Part shown: piece by piece, positions 1 through 10,389 of the stretch
How the letters are laid out: each line of letters begins with the position of its first letter
Position numbering within the stretch: the first letter of the stretch is position 1
Origin: Coenobita brevimanus
Taxonomy: Eukaryota > Arthropoda > Malacostraca > Decapoda > Coenobitidae
Direction: 5' to 3'
Assembly: GCA_032717465.1 (NCBI GenBank)
Contig: CM064666.1
Span: forward strand, 2,789,501-2,853,500
DNA length: 64,000 nt
Program-made: the position numbers and the translations under genes
Notes under the pieces: model-generated
What the model was told of the DNA's origin: nothing
Databases searched by the model: none
The model's input: the letters and a program-made list of their open reading frames with translations, nothing else

Positions 1-845
1 AGAATAACCTTCATAGTGCGCATGGCACACTCAAATGGCTCCCGGCCATGGAAGCAACAATCATTCCAGGGAAAATCAAAGAAGTACTGCCTGTGGGCCT
101 TCCAATCTCCAGCTCCAAAGTGCCACAGTCGACGTTTCTTTGGATGGTCCACAGGCCATACTGGAGCGATAGGACAGGTCAAGGTAATAAGGTTGTGATC
201 GGAGGAGCCCAACAGGGAGGAAAGATTAACAGTGTAAGCAGAAGGATTAGTTGTAAGGAAAAGGTTAAGTATGTTCGAGCTCTCTCCAAGGCAGTCAGGG
301 ATATGGGTAGGATGCTGTACAAGCTGCTCTAGGTCATTAACCCCTACATGCCGGGGGTTTTCCGATGTTGCACGCTCTTCCCTACAGGGGATATCCTTGA
401 GGGAAAAAAATACCCTTATATAAAACCCAAATAGCTGCCAAACTATAACAGCGAGAGAAAAAATTAAAGATATATAAGAATCATCAACTCTTCCTCTTTC
501 AAATGAAAGTATCCTCACGTCTCCATGTGGTCCCGTCGATGAGTAAGGATATGTTAAATTTCAAATGGTGGGGGGAAGACGCTTGTGGCTATACATGTCA
601 ACCGGCGCTGCTCTGCACCCAAAATCGCGATGGCTATACACGCCAGCTGGCGGTTAGGGGTTAAAGATAGAAAAGATGTAGGCTTGTTCACCAGGTGGAT
701 CAGTGAAAGGAGATGAGAGCCAAAGGTGGTGGTGAACATTGGAATCTCCTAGAATGGAGATTTAAGAGAAAGGAGAAATGGATAGAATGTGTACCATCGT
801 AGAAATAAGATAGTCGAAGAATTTTTGATAGTAGAATTATGGGAT

Positions 846-853
<8 letters not shown>
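1..853 (-). mobile_element. Jockey-like LINE (family E) endonuclease fragment
   Basis: The reverse strand matches the apurinic-endonuclease part of the family E copy at 48500-49030, including the GDFN-type motif region and the GSSDHNLI motif near 200-220. It would cut target DNA for target-primed reverse transcription. The match runs from 1 to 336, is interrupted by a TTAA-flanked insertion (337-664), and resumes from 665 to about 850, where a TA microsatellite and a family A LINE begin. Both ends are lost: the 3' part lies off the window and the 5' part is missing to the right. There is no intact ORF, so this is a dead fragment. Confidence 0.8.
337..664. mobile_element. TTAA-flanked MITE (piggyBac-like), 328 bp
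   Basis: The segment sits between two TTAA tetranucleotides and splits a continuous LINE match. Its ends are inverted, sharing TTAACCCCTA exactly and then matching imperfectly. TTAA duplication is the hallmark of the piggyBac superfamily, so this is probably a small non-autonomous member. It has no ORF of note. A perfect short palindrome (CGCCAGCTGGCG) lies near the right end. It belongs to a different family from the MITEs at 27811 and 41167. Confidence 0.75.

Positions 854-891
<38 letters not shown>
854..891. repeat. (TA)n microsatellite
   Basis: Uninterrupted TA dinucleotides lie directly against the 3' end of the family A LINE to the right. A second TA array borders the same LINE at 2641. 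The insertion therefore appears to sit inside, or to have created, a TA array. Confidence 0.95.
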
Positions 892-894
<3 letters not shown>

Positions 895-907
895 ATTGCC
901 AGACGCC

Positions 908-1390
908 TCAATCCCGTTTGGGGTGGCCACAAACATATCGCCTCCAAGTCGCCCTGTCCCCCGCCATTTCACTGCCCTGCTCCCAACTCACACCCCCCTC
1001 TCTCATATACCTCTCCACCCCATCCCACCATCTCATCCTCGGCCTTCCCCTCCCTCTTCCCCCCTCCACCTCACTCACATACAATCTTTTCGTCAATCTT
1101 TCACCCTCCATCCTCTCCACATGGCCAAACCACCTCAGTGTGTTCCTCATAAGGCTTCCTATCACATCCACATCAACACCACAACGCTCCTTTATATCCT
1201 CATTCGTCAGCCTGTCTCTCCATGTGACTCCACATGCTCCTCTTAAAAAACTCATTTCCACTGCTCTCACTCTTGACTTGTGTCCTTCCAACAACGTCCA
1301 AGCTTCACTTCCGTACGTTAGAGTTGGTATCACAATACTGTCATGTAGTAACTTTTTCGCTTCCATGCTCACTTCCCTGTTTCTTATCAA
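908..1390 (-). pseudogene. Family A ORF2 C-terminal domain
   Basis: A 160-codon open stretch encodes the region after the RT domain. The pattern YGSEAWTLLEG is followed by LRWFGHVERM and the basic RGRGRPRMRWWDGV segment, ending at CGHPKRD-stop. This tail is typical of RTE-like and related non-LTR retrotransposons. It continues the protein whose RT part lies in reverse orientation at 1391-2640. The open frame has no start of its own and is part of a rearranged, non-functional element. Confidence 0.8.
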
Positions 1391-2639
1391 GAGTAAGACA
1401 GGGTGGAAGTGAAGTTAGCAGGGGAGTGAAAGATAAAAATGGTAGATTACTAATGGAGAAGAGAGAAAAAGTGAACAGATGGAGAGAACACTTTAAGGAA
1501 TTGTTGAACGTAAAGGATGGAAGTAATGCGAGTATAAGTGGCTGGGGAATGGCTGGGAGAAGGAGGGAGGTGAGAAGACAGCAAGAAATCAGTAGGATAG
1601 AAGTTGTGGAAGCAATGAAGAAAGTTAAATTGGGGAAAGCCCCAGGAATTGATGGAGTGCGTGGTGAAATGCTGAAGCATGGGGGAGAGATAGTAGTAGA
1701 ATGGATGTGGAAGATGTGCAGATTGGCCTGGGAGGAAGGTAGAGTCCCGGAGGATTGGAAGTCAGGTATAATTATTCCCTTGTACAAAGGAAAAGGGGAA
1801 AAAGAAGTGTGTGGTAATCATAGGGGCATATGTCTTCTTGGTATAATAGGAAAAGTGTATGGTAGGATACTTATTGACAGAGTTAGAGAAAGAACAGAGA
1901 AATTAGTTGGAGAAGAACAAGGAGGCTTTAGGAAGGGATGAGGTTGTGTAGATCAGATCATTATTCATTCTTAGATCTTTAGTGGAAAAGTTTCTAGAGA
2001 AGGGAAAGAAGTTGTATGCGGCTTTCATGGATTTGGAGAAAGCATATGACAGGGTGGATAGACAAGGATTGTGGAAAGTGTTAAGAATATATGGAGTAGA
2101 TGGGAAGTTGTTGAATGCTGTGAAGAGCATGTACGATGGTGCAAAGGCTGCAGCGCGTGTGGATGGTGAACTAAGTGAATTTTTCTATTTGAAAGTTGGT
2201 TTGAAACAGGGATGTGTCATGTCTCCATGGTTGTTCAATCTGTACATGGATGGGGTAATAAAAGAGGTACAAGGTAGGGTAGTGGATGTTGGAGTGGCCC
2301 TGGTGAGAGAGGATAGTGTTTGGAAACTCCCTGTACTGTTGTTTGCAGATGATACTGTGTTGTTGAGTGAAGACGAAGGGGAGCTGCAAGGCATGGTGGA
2401 TGAGTTTGGGAGAGTGTGTAAGAAACGGAATCTAAAGGTGAATGTAGGGAAGAGTAAAGTGATGGTCTTTGAGAGAGGTGGAGTCAGTGAATGTACAGCG
2501 AGGTTGAACGGTGAGGAATTGGAAAATGTGAGTACGTTTAAATATTTGGGTAGTGTGATGAGTAAGGATGGAGGTTTGGAGGGTGAAGTGCTTGAAAGGG
2601 TACAGGAGGGAAGAAAGGTTGCTGGTTCTTTGAAAGTAA

Positions 2640-2640
<1 letters not shown>
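1391..2640 (+). pseudogene. Family A reverse transcriptase domain
   Basis: Two overlapping open frames (about 1400-1941 and 1982-2707) carry RT motifs in order: GKAPGIDGVRGEML, SGIIIPLYKGKG, EEQGGFRKG, then a TGA stop at about 1939 and a short frame change, AFMDLEKAYDRVDRQGLW (motif A), [13 protein letters not shown] (motif B), [12 protein letters not shown] (catalytic FADD) and FKYLGSVM. Catalytic residues are intact but the frame is broken. The listed + frame runs on into the TA repeat after 2640 and does not encode protein there. Confidence 0.85.
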
Positions 2641-2688
<48 letters not shown>

Positions 2689-2754
2689 TACATATATATA
2701 TATATAGATAGATAAATAGATAGATAGATAGATATAGATATAGATATAGATATA
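2641..2754. repeat. (TA)n and (GATA)n microsatellite
   Basis: A TA array at about 2641-2687 passes into GATA and GATATA units up to 2754. A pogo-like MITE was inserted in this tract (TA duplication at 2753-2754 and 3288-3289), and the GATA tract resumes after it. Confidence 0.9.
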
Positions 2755-3287
2755 CAGTAGAAGTCCTATTTTTCGGCATCTATGGGACCAGGCTAGTGCC
2801 GAAAAATCAAAATTGCCGAATTATCAAAAACCCTACCCACTCAATACCTTATATGTTTCAGTGAACACTATCATCACTACTCATATCATTACAAATGTGC
2901 TTGGAGAGAGTACTGTATACTGTTTGATACTGTACAATACTGTAATGAATACAGTACTATACATGAATATGAAAAATAAAGAAATTAGTGAACATACTGT
3001 ATATAAATGTAATGGTACAGTTGGCCTACAAGTTCACATGCACTTACCTAAACTTATAGTAGGTTCCTTAATTACATATGTACAATAGAAGGGGTTGATT
3101 AGAGTCTGCTACTGCTGGAAGAAGTCCCCAGCAGTAGAGGGTCCTCATGGAGAATTTCAAGACTGACGAAAAAAATCGGAAAATCTGCCGAACGATCAGA
3201 GATTTTCGTAAATGGGACTATTTCTCATAACTGCCGAAATGTCTGATTTGCTGGGGAATTGGATGCCGAAGAATTGGACTTTTACTG
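2755..3287. mobile_element. pogo/Tigger-like MITE, 533 bp
   Basis: The two ends are inverted copies of about 26 bp beginning CAGTARAAGTCC and finishing in TTCGGCATC. They are flanked by a TA dinucleotide on each side, as expected for Tc1/mariner superfamily insertion. The interior is AT-rich with several GTACTGTA/TACTGTA motifs and no transposase, so it is non-autonomous. It sits inside a GATA/TA microsatellite between two family A LINE copies. Confidence 0.8.
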
Positions 3288-3312
3288 TAGATAGATAGAT
3301 AGATAGATATGT

Positions 3313-3343
<31 letters not shown>

Positions 3344-3350
3344 TAGCGGA
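3288..3350. repeat. (GATA)n microsatellite
   Basis: GATA units with one interruption, continuous in type with the tract before the MITE. They run directly into the 5' end of the second family A LINE. Confidence 0.9.
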
Positions 3351-3469
3351 AGGTTAGTGCCCCTCCCCAGAAAACAGATAATTGAAAAGACGAACAAGAA
3401 GCCTCGGACAAGGACTGAGCAAAAGATGATGACCAAGACTGGACAAAGGACATGATACGGATCGCGATG

Positions 3470-4040
3470 TGGAATGTAACGGGTGCGAATGATAAGGTGA
3501 AAGAGAGATTGTCCAGGTGCTGGAGGGTGCCAAAGTGGATGTATGTGGAGTAACTGAAACTAAATGGAGAGGAGTGTGAGAGAATGGGAGTATGGATGGG
3601 GTATATATGCAGGAGTAGGTGAGAATGTGAGGGCAAAAGAAGGAGTGTGTACTGTTGTGAGTAAAAGGTGGACGAAGTGAGTATGGATCAGTTGGCTCAA
3701 GGATTGTGTGGGTAAGATTGAAAGTTGGAATACAAATGTGGGCTATTGCATGCGTGTATGTGCAGACGCAAGATCGTGCAAGCAGAGTGAGAGAAGAGTT
3801 CTGGACAAATGCGAAAGTGTGCATGGAAAAGTATGGAAGGAATGAGAGAGTGTTTTTGATTGGTGATATGAATGGTAAATTAGGGAATGTGTTGGTGGAT
3901 GGAATCGTTGGTGAGTGGGGTGTGCCTGCTGAGATACATGAGAATGGCAGTGTGTTAGTGGACATTTGTGCTGGTAGGGGGTTGGTGATAGCCAATACCC
4001 TCTTCAGGCACAAAATGATCCACAGGTATACATGGTGAGC
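3470..4040 (+). pseudogene. Family A apurinic-type endonuclease
   Basis: Broken frames spell IRIAMWNV near 3459, a CGVTETKW-like motif with frameshift near 3545, FLIGDMNGKLGN (the GDxN catalytic motif) near 3860 and a HRYTW motif near 4022. These are the ordered motifs of the APE endonuclease of non-LTR retrotransposons. In an active element it nicks the target and exposes the primer. The domain is interrupted by a stop at about 4036 and by earlier indels. Confidence 0.7.
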
Positions 4041-4679
4041 AATGAGAAGGGTAGGTGGTGAACTGAGTGAAAGGAAGGCAATGATTGATTACGTGTGTGT
4101 GGATGAAAGGATGCGAAGATGTGTAATGGATGCAAGAGCTTTACAGATGTTGGGGGAGTGGACTTTCTGACCACTACTTGGTGATGGCGAGAATCAAGAT
4201 CCAAGTAGGATGAAGAAATAGAAGAAGGAAGGACAGGGGGAATGAGTAGTTGCAAGGAGAGTGGAAAGATTACAAGAGGATGAGAAAAAGGTAGCATATA
4301 AGAAGAAAGTGGAGGAACGATTGGATAAATATGAAATAGTGCAGATGGGGGACATGGAAGGTGTGTGCAAGATATTCACAGAAGATATATGTGCAGCATG
4401 TGATGTGGTGTGTGGGGTGAAGAGAAGACGGAAGGGGATGCAAGGGACAGCGTGGTGGAATGAAGAGGTGAGACAGGCTGTGCACAAAAGAAGAAAGCAT
4501 ACAATGAATGGATGAGAAATAGGGGCGTGGAAGAAGCTGAGAGGCGGAAGAGAGAGGTGAAAAGATTAGTAAGAGGGAGTAAGAAGAGAGTGGATGAGGA
4601 ATTCGACAGGAATTTGAGTGTAAAGTGGAGGGACTGTAAGAAAATGTTCTGGAAAGAGGTGTAAGGAGTAGGACAGTGT

Positions 4680-5560
4680 GGCAGTGAAGTTAGTAGGGGA
4701 GTGAATGATAAAAATGGTAGATTACTAGTGAAGAGGGGAGAAAAAGTGAGCAGATGGAGAGAACACTTTATGGAATTGATTTAAGGAATTGATGAACATA
4801 GAGAATGGAAGTAATGCGAGTATATGTGGCTGGGGAATGGCTGGGAGAAGGAGGGAGGTGAGAACACAGGAAGAAATCGGTAGGATAGAAGTTGTGGAAG
4901 CAATGATGAAAGTCAAACTGGGGAAAGTCCCAGGAATTGATGGAGTGTGTTGTGAAATGCTGAAGCATGGGGGAGAGATAGTAGTAGAATGGATGTGGAA
5001 GATGTGCAGATTGGCCTGGAAGGAATGTAGAGTCACGGAGGATTGGAAGTCAGGTATAATTATTCCCTTGTACAAAGGAAAAGGGGAAAAAGAAGTTCGT
5101 GGTAATCATAGGGGCATTTGTCTTCTTAGTGTAACAGGAAAAGTGTATAGTAAGATAGTTTTTGACAGCGTTAAGGAAATAACAGAGGAATTAGTTGGAG
5201 AAGAATAGGGAGGCTTTAGGAAGGGAAGAGGTTGTGTAGATCAGATATTCATTCTTAGATCTTTATTGGAAACGTTTGTAGAGAAAAAGTTGTATGCAGC
5301 CTTCATGAATTTGGAGAAAGCATATGACAGGGTGGATAGAGAAAGATTGTGGAAAGTATTATGAATATATGGAGTAGATTGGAAGTTGTTGAATGCTGTG
5401 AAGAGTATGTATGATGGTGTTAAGGCTGCAGTGCGTGTGGATAGTGAACTGAGTGATTATTTTTCTCTTTGATGGTTGGGTTGAAACAGGGATGTGTCAT
5501 ATCTCCATGGCTGTTCAATCTGTACATGGATGGGGTAATAAAAGAGATACAATAGGGCAG
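4680..5560 (+). pseudogene. Family A reverse transcriptase, broken
   Basis: Parallel to the RT region of copy 1, it carries GKVPGIDGVCCEML, SGIIIPLYKGKG, GGFRKGRGCVDQ and LEKAYDRVDRERLW in turn. Stops occur at about 5206, 5362 and 5474, and small indels separate the frames. The motif B region ([19 protein letters not shown]) is present near 5480-5540. The pieces are in the right order, so this is simple mutational decay rather than rearrangement. Confidence 0.75.
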
Positions 5561-6420
5561 TGGATGTTGGGGTGGCCCTAGTGAGAGAGGGTAGTGTTTG
5601 GAAACTCCCTGTACTGTTGTTTGCAGATGATACTGTTTTGTTAAATGAAGACGAAGGGGAGCTGCAAGGCTTGGTCGATGAGTTTGGGAGAGAGTGTAAG
5701 AAACGGAATCGAAAGGTGAAGGTAGGGAAGAGTAAAGTGATGGTCTTTGAGAGAGTTGAAGTCAGTGAATGTACAGTGAGGTTGGATGGTGAGGAAATGG
5801 AAAATTTGATTACGTTTAAGTACTTGGGGAGTGTGATGAGTAAGGATGGAAGTTTGGAGGGTGCAGTGATTGAAAGGGTACAACAAGGAAGAAAGGTTGC
5901 TGTTTCCTTGAAAGCAGTGATAAGAAACAGGAAAGTGAGCATGGAAATGAAAAAGTTACTACATGACAGTATTGTGATACCAACTCTAACGTATGGAAGT
6001 GAAACTTGGACGTTGTTGGAAGGACACAAGTCAGGAGTGAGGGCAGTGGAAATGAGTTCTTTAAGAGAAGCCTGTGGAGTCACATGGAGGGACAGGCTGG
6101 AGGATATAAAGGAGAGTTGTGGTGTGGATGTGGATGTGATAGGAAGCGTTAGGAGGAACACACTGAAGTGGTTTGGCCATGTGGAGAGGATGGAGGGTGG
6201 GAGACTAACGAGGAGAGTGTATGTGAGTGAGGTGGAGGAGGGGAGAGGGAGGGGGAGGCCGAGGATGAGAGGGAGGAATGTAGTGGAGAAGTATATGAGA
6301 GAGAGGTGTGTGAGTTGGGAGGAGGGCAGTGAAATGGTGGGGGACAGGGCGACGTGGAGGCGATTTGTTTGTGGCCACCCCGTACGGGATGAAGGCGTCT
6401 GGCAATATACATATAGATAG
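5560..6420 (+). pseudogene. Family A RT motif C and C-terminal domain
   Basis: An open frame of 286 codons starts before the catalytic [12 protein letters not shown] motif and runs through [34 protein letters not shown] and RGRGRPRMRGRN to the GATA tail. It has no start of its own: the real protein would be joined to the RT fragment upstream. It is the best-preserved part of the element. The long antisense frame over the same bases is a shadow. Confidence 0.8.
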
Positions 6421-6434
6421 ATAGATAGATAGTT
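6414..6434. repeat. (GATA)n LINE tail
   Basis: Short GATA run immediately after the family A 3' end. The same tail type follows other copies at 42667 and 46726. Confidence 0.85.
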
Positions 6435-6510
6435 ATAGATATATATGTCAGGAATGCAGTTACTACAATAGTACTGCAATTACTACAGTTATGTAACGAC
6501 AGATGATTGC

Positions 6511-6790
6511 ATTATTTTACAGTTTTTTCAGTTAAGTAACTACAAACGATAAGTAACAAGTACAATACAGTTATGTACAATACAATTATTGTGTAACAAT
6601 TCATACAATGTTAGTACAATTCTGTATTACTACAATGTTACTACAATATTACTACAATGTTAATACAATTATTTTACAGTTTCTACAGTTATGTAACTAC
6701 AAACGATATGTAACAATTATAATACAATTATGTACAATAAAAATACAATTATGTAACAATTCATAAAATGTTACTACAATTCTGTATTAC
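6511..6790. repeat. AT-rich tandem duplication, about 158 bp unit
   Basis: Bases 6511-6630 and 6668-6790 are diverged copies of one unit. Both begin ATTATTTTACAGTTT, contain ACTACAAACGATA and end ACAATTCTGTATTAC. The surrounding 6435-7170 is AT-rich with many TACAAT words and has no coding signal. Confidence 0.8.
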
Positions 6791-7170
6791 CAGAATCATC
6801 ATACAAGTTAGATGAAATATTAGAGATTACTAAAGGGATAACTCCATATGTAATGCAATGACCAGGCAGTATTACCACTGCACAATTATTTGCATATGTC
6901 TGTTATGCATACACATTTTACAATGTCATACAATATTCTATAACCAATTTAACTATATTGCATTCATTCATTTATGTATATAACTTGTTTCAAATGTAAC
7001 ATTATTGGATCACTGCAATATTAATATGAATATTATATCTATGCAATATTATAATCAATGTTATGTATTAATAGATTAGCATATGTCAATGATGACTGCT
7101 GTCGGAGGACCGCCAGCTGGCGTGACCGAGTGATATCAGGACTCCATATTTTAATAATACAACTCATAGC
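6791..7170. other. AT-rich non-coding stretch
   Basis: No gene, RNA or recognisable element. The only notable item is the short palindrome CGCCAGCTGGCG near 7112. Confidence 0.6.
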
Positions 7171-7172
7171 AT

Positions 7173-7205
<33 letters not shown>
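7171..7205. repeat. (GATA)n microsatellite
   Basis: About eight tandem GATA units. No LINE 3' end is recognisable before it. Confidence 0.9.
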
Positions 7206-7206
<1 letters not shown>

Positions 7207-7656
7207 AGCACCAGCCAAGGTGTGGGAATAGGAAGTGTGTCAGCAAGAACTGACCAAAGGAAATGAGTTCAGCAAGACTTAATCAACAGTATGCCAGTGG
7301 ACACCAGAAGCACTACATACACACAGACATACAGGGTTCTGCAATCTTACAACGACAGTGTAGCCCACGTGACACGAGCCCTGCTAAACAAGAATGCAGG
7401 GATTAGACATCAGAAAGGGGCTAGCCATAGAAGCGGAAGGTCATGGAGAGAGGAAATAAGAAGGGTCTGAAGAGACTTAGCAAATTACGTTCCTGTGTAA
7501 TACATACACCTATAAACTTTGACTTTCCTTGAAGATAATAAATCAAGATTAGCTCCCTGTATTCATCTTTAACTTCTCCTGCCTTCGACTAGCACAATAG
7601 CTATAACCAGATCTTAAGATTAACATATTACAAGACCAAAGATTCACACACACACA
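7206..7656. other. Unclassified 450 bp between microsatellites
   Basis: Mixed-composition DNA framed by GATA repeats on the left and the reverse-complement ATCT repeats on the right. I see no ORF, no inverted termini and no similarity to other parts of the window. Confidence 0.5.
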
Positions 7657-7681
7657 TATCTATCTATCTATCTATTTATCA

Positions 7682-7712
<31 letters not shown>

Positions 7713-7721
7713 ATCTATCTA

Positions 7722-7766
<45 letters not shown>
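7657..7766. repeat. (ATCT)n then (TA)n microsatellite
   Basis: ATCT units to about 7725, then a TA array to 7766. It abuts the tail end of the SINE-like repeat that begins at 7767. Confidence 0.9.
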
Positions 7767-7768
<2 letters not shown>

Positions 7769-8270
7769 ATCCGTGCATCCATCATCCAATCCTATGTTGC
7801 CCCATCAGGAGCGTAGGAGCCCGGGGCTAGGCAGTTGGTCCTGGCATTTAAGGTAAGAGTGACCAACCTCACTCATCCCTGAGTGGCATGAGCGAGCAAT
7901 AAACCCCAACCATCCCTTGGATATAAACCTTCACCGGCTCAATCCAATTGGAGCACAATAATTACCCACTAAACCACCAGGCACCAAAATTTGGTTATAT
8001 GGTTACCACCCAGCGTGGTAAATAGTTTCCTGGTGTACAGGAAACCATTTGGCTTGTCACTCAGTGTAGAGCCACCCATAGGCAGAAGAAAGAGGAAAGA
8101 ATGAAGGAATGAAAGACAGAAGAGGGAGTGTAAAGTAACCCGTAGGCAGAAGGACGAGGAAAGAATGAAGGAAAGAAAGATAGAAGATGGAAGGAAAGAA
8201 GGATGGAGGGGAGAACAGGGCAGACATCCGAGAGCAGTACTACATTAAGTGAGTGAATGGTGAGTGCCAC
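7767..8270 (-). mobile_element. SINE-like dispersed repeat, copy 1
   Basis: This matches 45775-46263 in the opposite orientation over nearly its whole length. Shared landmarks are a (GGAT)n tail, CTGGTGGTTTAGTGGGTAAT, the hairpin word GTTTCCTGGTGTACAGGAAAC and a stretch ending in an AAGAAAGAAAGAATGAAGG-like purine tract. Read in the sense direction, TGGTTTAGTGGG fits a tRNA-type A box and GGATTGAGCCG loosely fits a B box 30 bp later, suggesting a tRNA-derived SINE. The family is not named. Confidence 0.6.

Positions 8271-8274
<4 letters not shown>

Positions 8275-8338
<64 letters not shown>
8275..8338. repeat. (TA)n microsatellite
   Basis: About 32 TA units with no flanking LINE end recognised. 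Confidence 0.95.
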
Positions 8339-8341
<3 letters not shown>

Positions 8342-8810
8342 GGTATGCATCTGTATATACATATATATACTTGCCTTAATAACCAGGGGCTTCAGTTCCG
8401 ATGGTCAATAGGGAAAAAAAAGAAAATAAGATTCTAGGTCAGTCTACCACAACGGGTCTCCCAGTGCACAGTCCACCCTATTCAGCGGTGCGGGAACATA
8501 ACTCCTGTAATATTGTACCCAGCAGAATTCATTTTAGTATCCTTGGCTCTTGCTCCAATGAAAACCTAAGAATATTAAAATCTTTGTATATTAAGACGCG
8601 CCTTAATAACACAATATCCACTTATCCCTTAAGTCTTGTGTAAGGTACATTCACACACACAAGACTTTTACGATACACTGTAGTAAAGACTTACTTTTCA
8701 TTATTAGGTGAGCCATATGTATTGTTCAATACATCACTAAAGACGGCATGAAGATGTCGAAACGTTTGACAATAAAGGTGATTTTTGTAACGGCCCTCGT
8801 CATACTGTTC
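8339..8810. other. Unclassified 470 bp
   Basis: No supported gene. Near 8745-8785 the words GAAGATGTCGAAACGTTTGA and AATAAAGG resemble the 3' ends of some retroelements, but this is too little to classify. Confidence 0.4.
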
Positions 8811-9155
8811 TTTCTAAAGTAAAATTAGGTAAAATTAAGCCAAATTAAGTAAAGTAAAATAAAGTTAAAAGTAAAGTAACGTAAAATAAAATTATGAAGT
8901 TGAGTAAAATAAAATAAACATAGCAGAGTAAGGGAAGTAAAATAAGTACAGTAAAGTGAATGAGAAAAAGTAAAGCAATATCAAGTAGAACAAAGTAAAA
9001 GAAAATTTAGTTCAATAAGGCAAAGTAAAAAAAGATAAAGTAAAATAACATGAACTAGAGTAAGAAAAAATAAAGAATAATAAAGTATAATAAAATAAAG
9101 AAAACAAGTAAAATAATGTAAAATAAATCAAAGTAAAACAAAATAAAGTATATTG
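8811..9155. repeat. Low-complexity AAGTAAAAT-type repeat
   Basis: About 340 bp of irregular repeats of AAGTAAA, AAATAAA and related words, almost free of C. It looks like an old, slipped pentamer or nonamer satellite tract. Confidence 0.8.
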
Positions 9156-9654
9156 GACTATTACAAGATTACATCGATTGGATTGTGTGTGGCCCGTGTT
9201 CTCGTCGGTTAAGGAAGTTCCCTAACGCCTTTTTCTAAGCGATTTATTTTTCTTCGTACACCGTATTACCATTCTCCATGATGTACAAAGCCTTCTAATA
9301 TCGCCATACTCTGCATAAATAACATACAAAAGGATATTAATCAGCCACATTCAAAAGTAAATCGCCAAGGAAGAGGTGTTAGATAGCTTCCTTAGCCAAC
9401 GAGAATACGGGACTAAATCGCCTGGGTTCGGTTCTACCTGTGGGCAGACATTTAAGAGGGTGCAGAGAGGTCTATGTCTGTTCAGGTGTTTCACATGTTC
9501 GCACCTCATCGCAGTAAATCATCTCGACTCATTTGTACGGTTCGTTTTCTATTCGGTTTAGTTTTGGTACAATGGCTGACTATGTTGTATAAAGATCACC
9601 TGAAGATGGCAGGAATAATATACAAATAACATCCTAATATCTGTCAATCTATCT
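9156..9654. other. Unclassified 500 bp
   Basis: No coding, repeat or terminal signal that I can support. Confidence 0.5.
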
Positions 9655-9945
9655 ATATATCTATCTACTAATCTCCAAACACCTTAATCCTGTAAGGAGC
9701 GATAACAAACAAATCGCCTTCACGTCGCCTTGTCTTCTACTATTTAGCTGCCCCTCTCTCCAGCTCACACACTCCTCTCTCATATATGAGTCCATCTTTC
9801 CATCCCATTCTCTCCCTCCTCCTCTCCCAATCCATCTCGCTCACATACACTCTTCCAGTCAGTCTTTCATTCTGTATCCTCTCCAAAAGGCCAAAGCATT
9901 TCAAAATATTTCTCTTGAAACTTTGAATCTCATCCAATTAGTGGA
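9655..9945 (-). mobile_element. Family A LINE 3' fragment, decayed
   Basis: The reverse strand encodes a diverged family A C-terminus with recognisable CFGLLERIQNERLTGRVYV and a basic RRRERMGW segment, followed toward 9655 by the GATA-type tail (ATCT on this strand). It is 5'-truncated and more diverged than the copies at 908 and 42371, so it is probably an older insertion. Confidence 0.65.
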
Positions 9946-10129
9946 CAAAACTTAAATAAATAACCCAAAATTAATGATACAACACATCTCTTATCTTTTT
10001 TTCCAGGAATAACCTTTTCTCGTGGTCAAGTTTGACACAATGAACATCCCTCTTTCTCAGGCAATATCTATCTTCCTCAGTTCAAAAAATCTCTAATTTA
10101 CCGAATAAAATTGCCTAGAGACAGCGGAG

Positions 10130-10315
10130 CAATATACTGTAACTGTGCTGTTTGTATTACCTACTGCCTATGACCTCCAGTTTTCAACAGCATTGTGTCC
10201 AAACGTCTCGAAATGAATAGATGTTGAATTTGTTTCTCCATTATCTTGTTTTTGTTCTTTTCTTGGAGGAAACAATCTTCCAGGCTTGGTCTTCGGTTCC
10301 TTTATCCTTGCCTAA
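10130..10315 (+). mobile_element. Family E Jockey-like 3' end fragment
   Basis: This matches 29186-29345 and 49735-49845, sharing CTATGAYCTCCAG, CATCTCGAAATGAA and TTCTTGGAGGAAAC up to TTCCTT. It is only the last codons and 3' UTR, with no intact frame, as usual for 5'-truncated LINE copies. Confidence 0.7.
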
Positions 10316-10389
10316 GAAATACAAAAACAATTAAATGCTGAAACGCTCTGAAATCCAGTCTACACATAATCAACTCTGGCCTTTTTCAG

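Larger units (their letters stand above)
892..2640 (-). mobile_element. RTE-like LINE (family A), copy 1, with 5' inversion
   Basis: The copy is in two oppositely oriented pieces. The 3' part (C-terminal coding region and the end GGCGTCTGGCAATAG) reads on the - strand at 892-1390. The upstream RT part reads on the + strand at 1391-2640. Compared with the continuous copy at 4670-6413, the two pieces abut at one internal point, around the codons just after the serine-leucine-lysine stretch at about 5920. That arrangement is the signature of twin priming during retrotransposition. Clade assignment to RTE rests on motif style only. Confidence 0.8.
3351..6413 (+). mobile_element. RTE-like LINE (family A), copy 2, near full length
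   Basis: This is the longest copy of the family, about 3.06 kb, running from a 5' leader (GGAAGGTTAGTGCCCCTCCC) through endonuclease, RT and C-terminal domains to the 3' end GGCGTCTGGCAATA and a GATA tail at 6413-6434. The leader recurs at 46645 in a tiny copy that has only the two ends, which supports this being the true 5' end. The coding region has several stops and frameshifts, so it is not active. GATA repeats border both ends. Confidence 0.8.

Noticed and set aside
5457..6479. 340-codon frame on the - strand
   Set aside because: It is antisense to the well-matched family A C-terminal domain; Ser/Thr/Pro/Leu-rich shadow translation.
7767..8270. Spaced repeats as a CRISPR array
   Set aside because: Repeats here are simple-sequence tracts and a dispersed SINE-like element; there is no regular repeat-spacer pattern anywhere in the window.
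8740..8800. Penelope-like element 3' end
   Set aside because: Only a GTCGAAACGTTT-type word and AATAAA; no RT or GIY-YIG code nearby.
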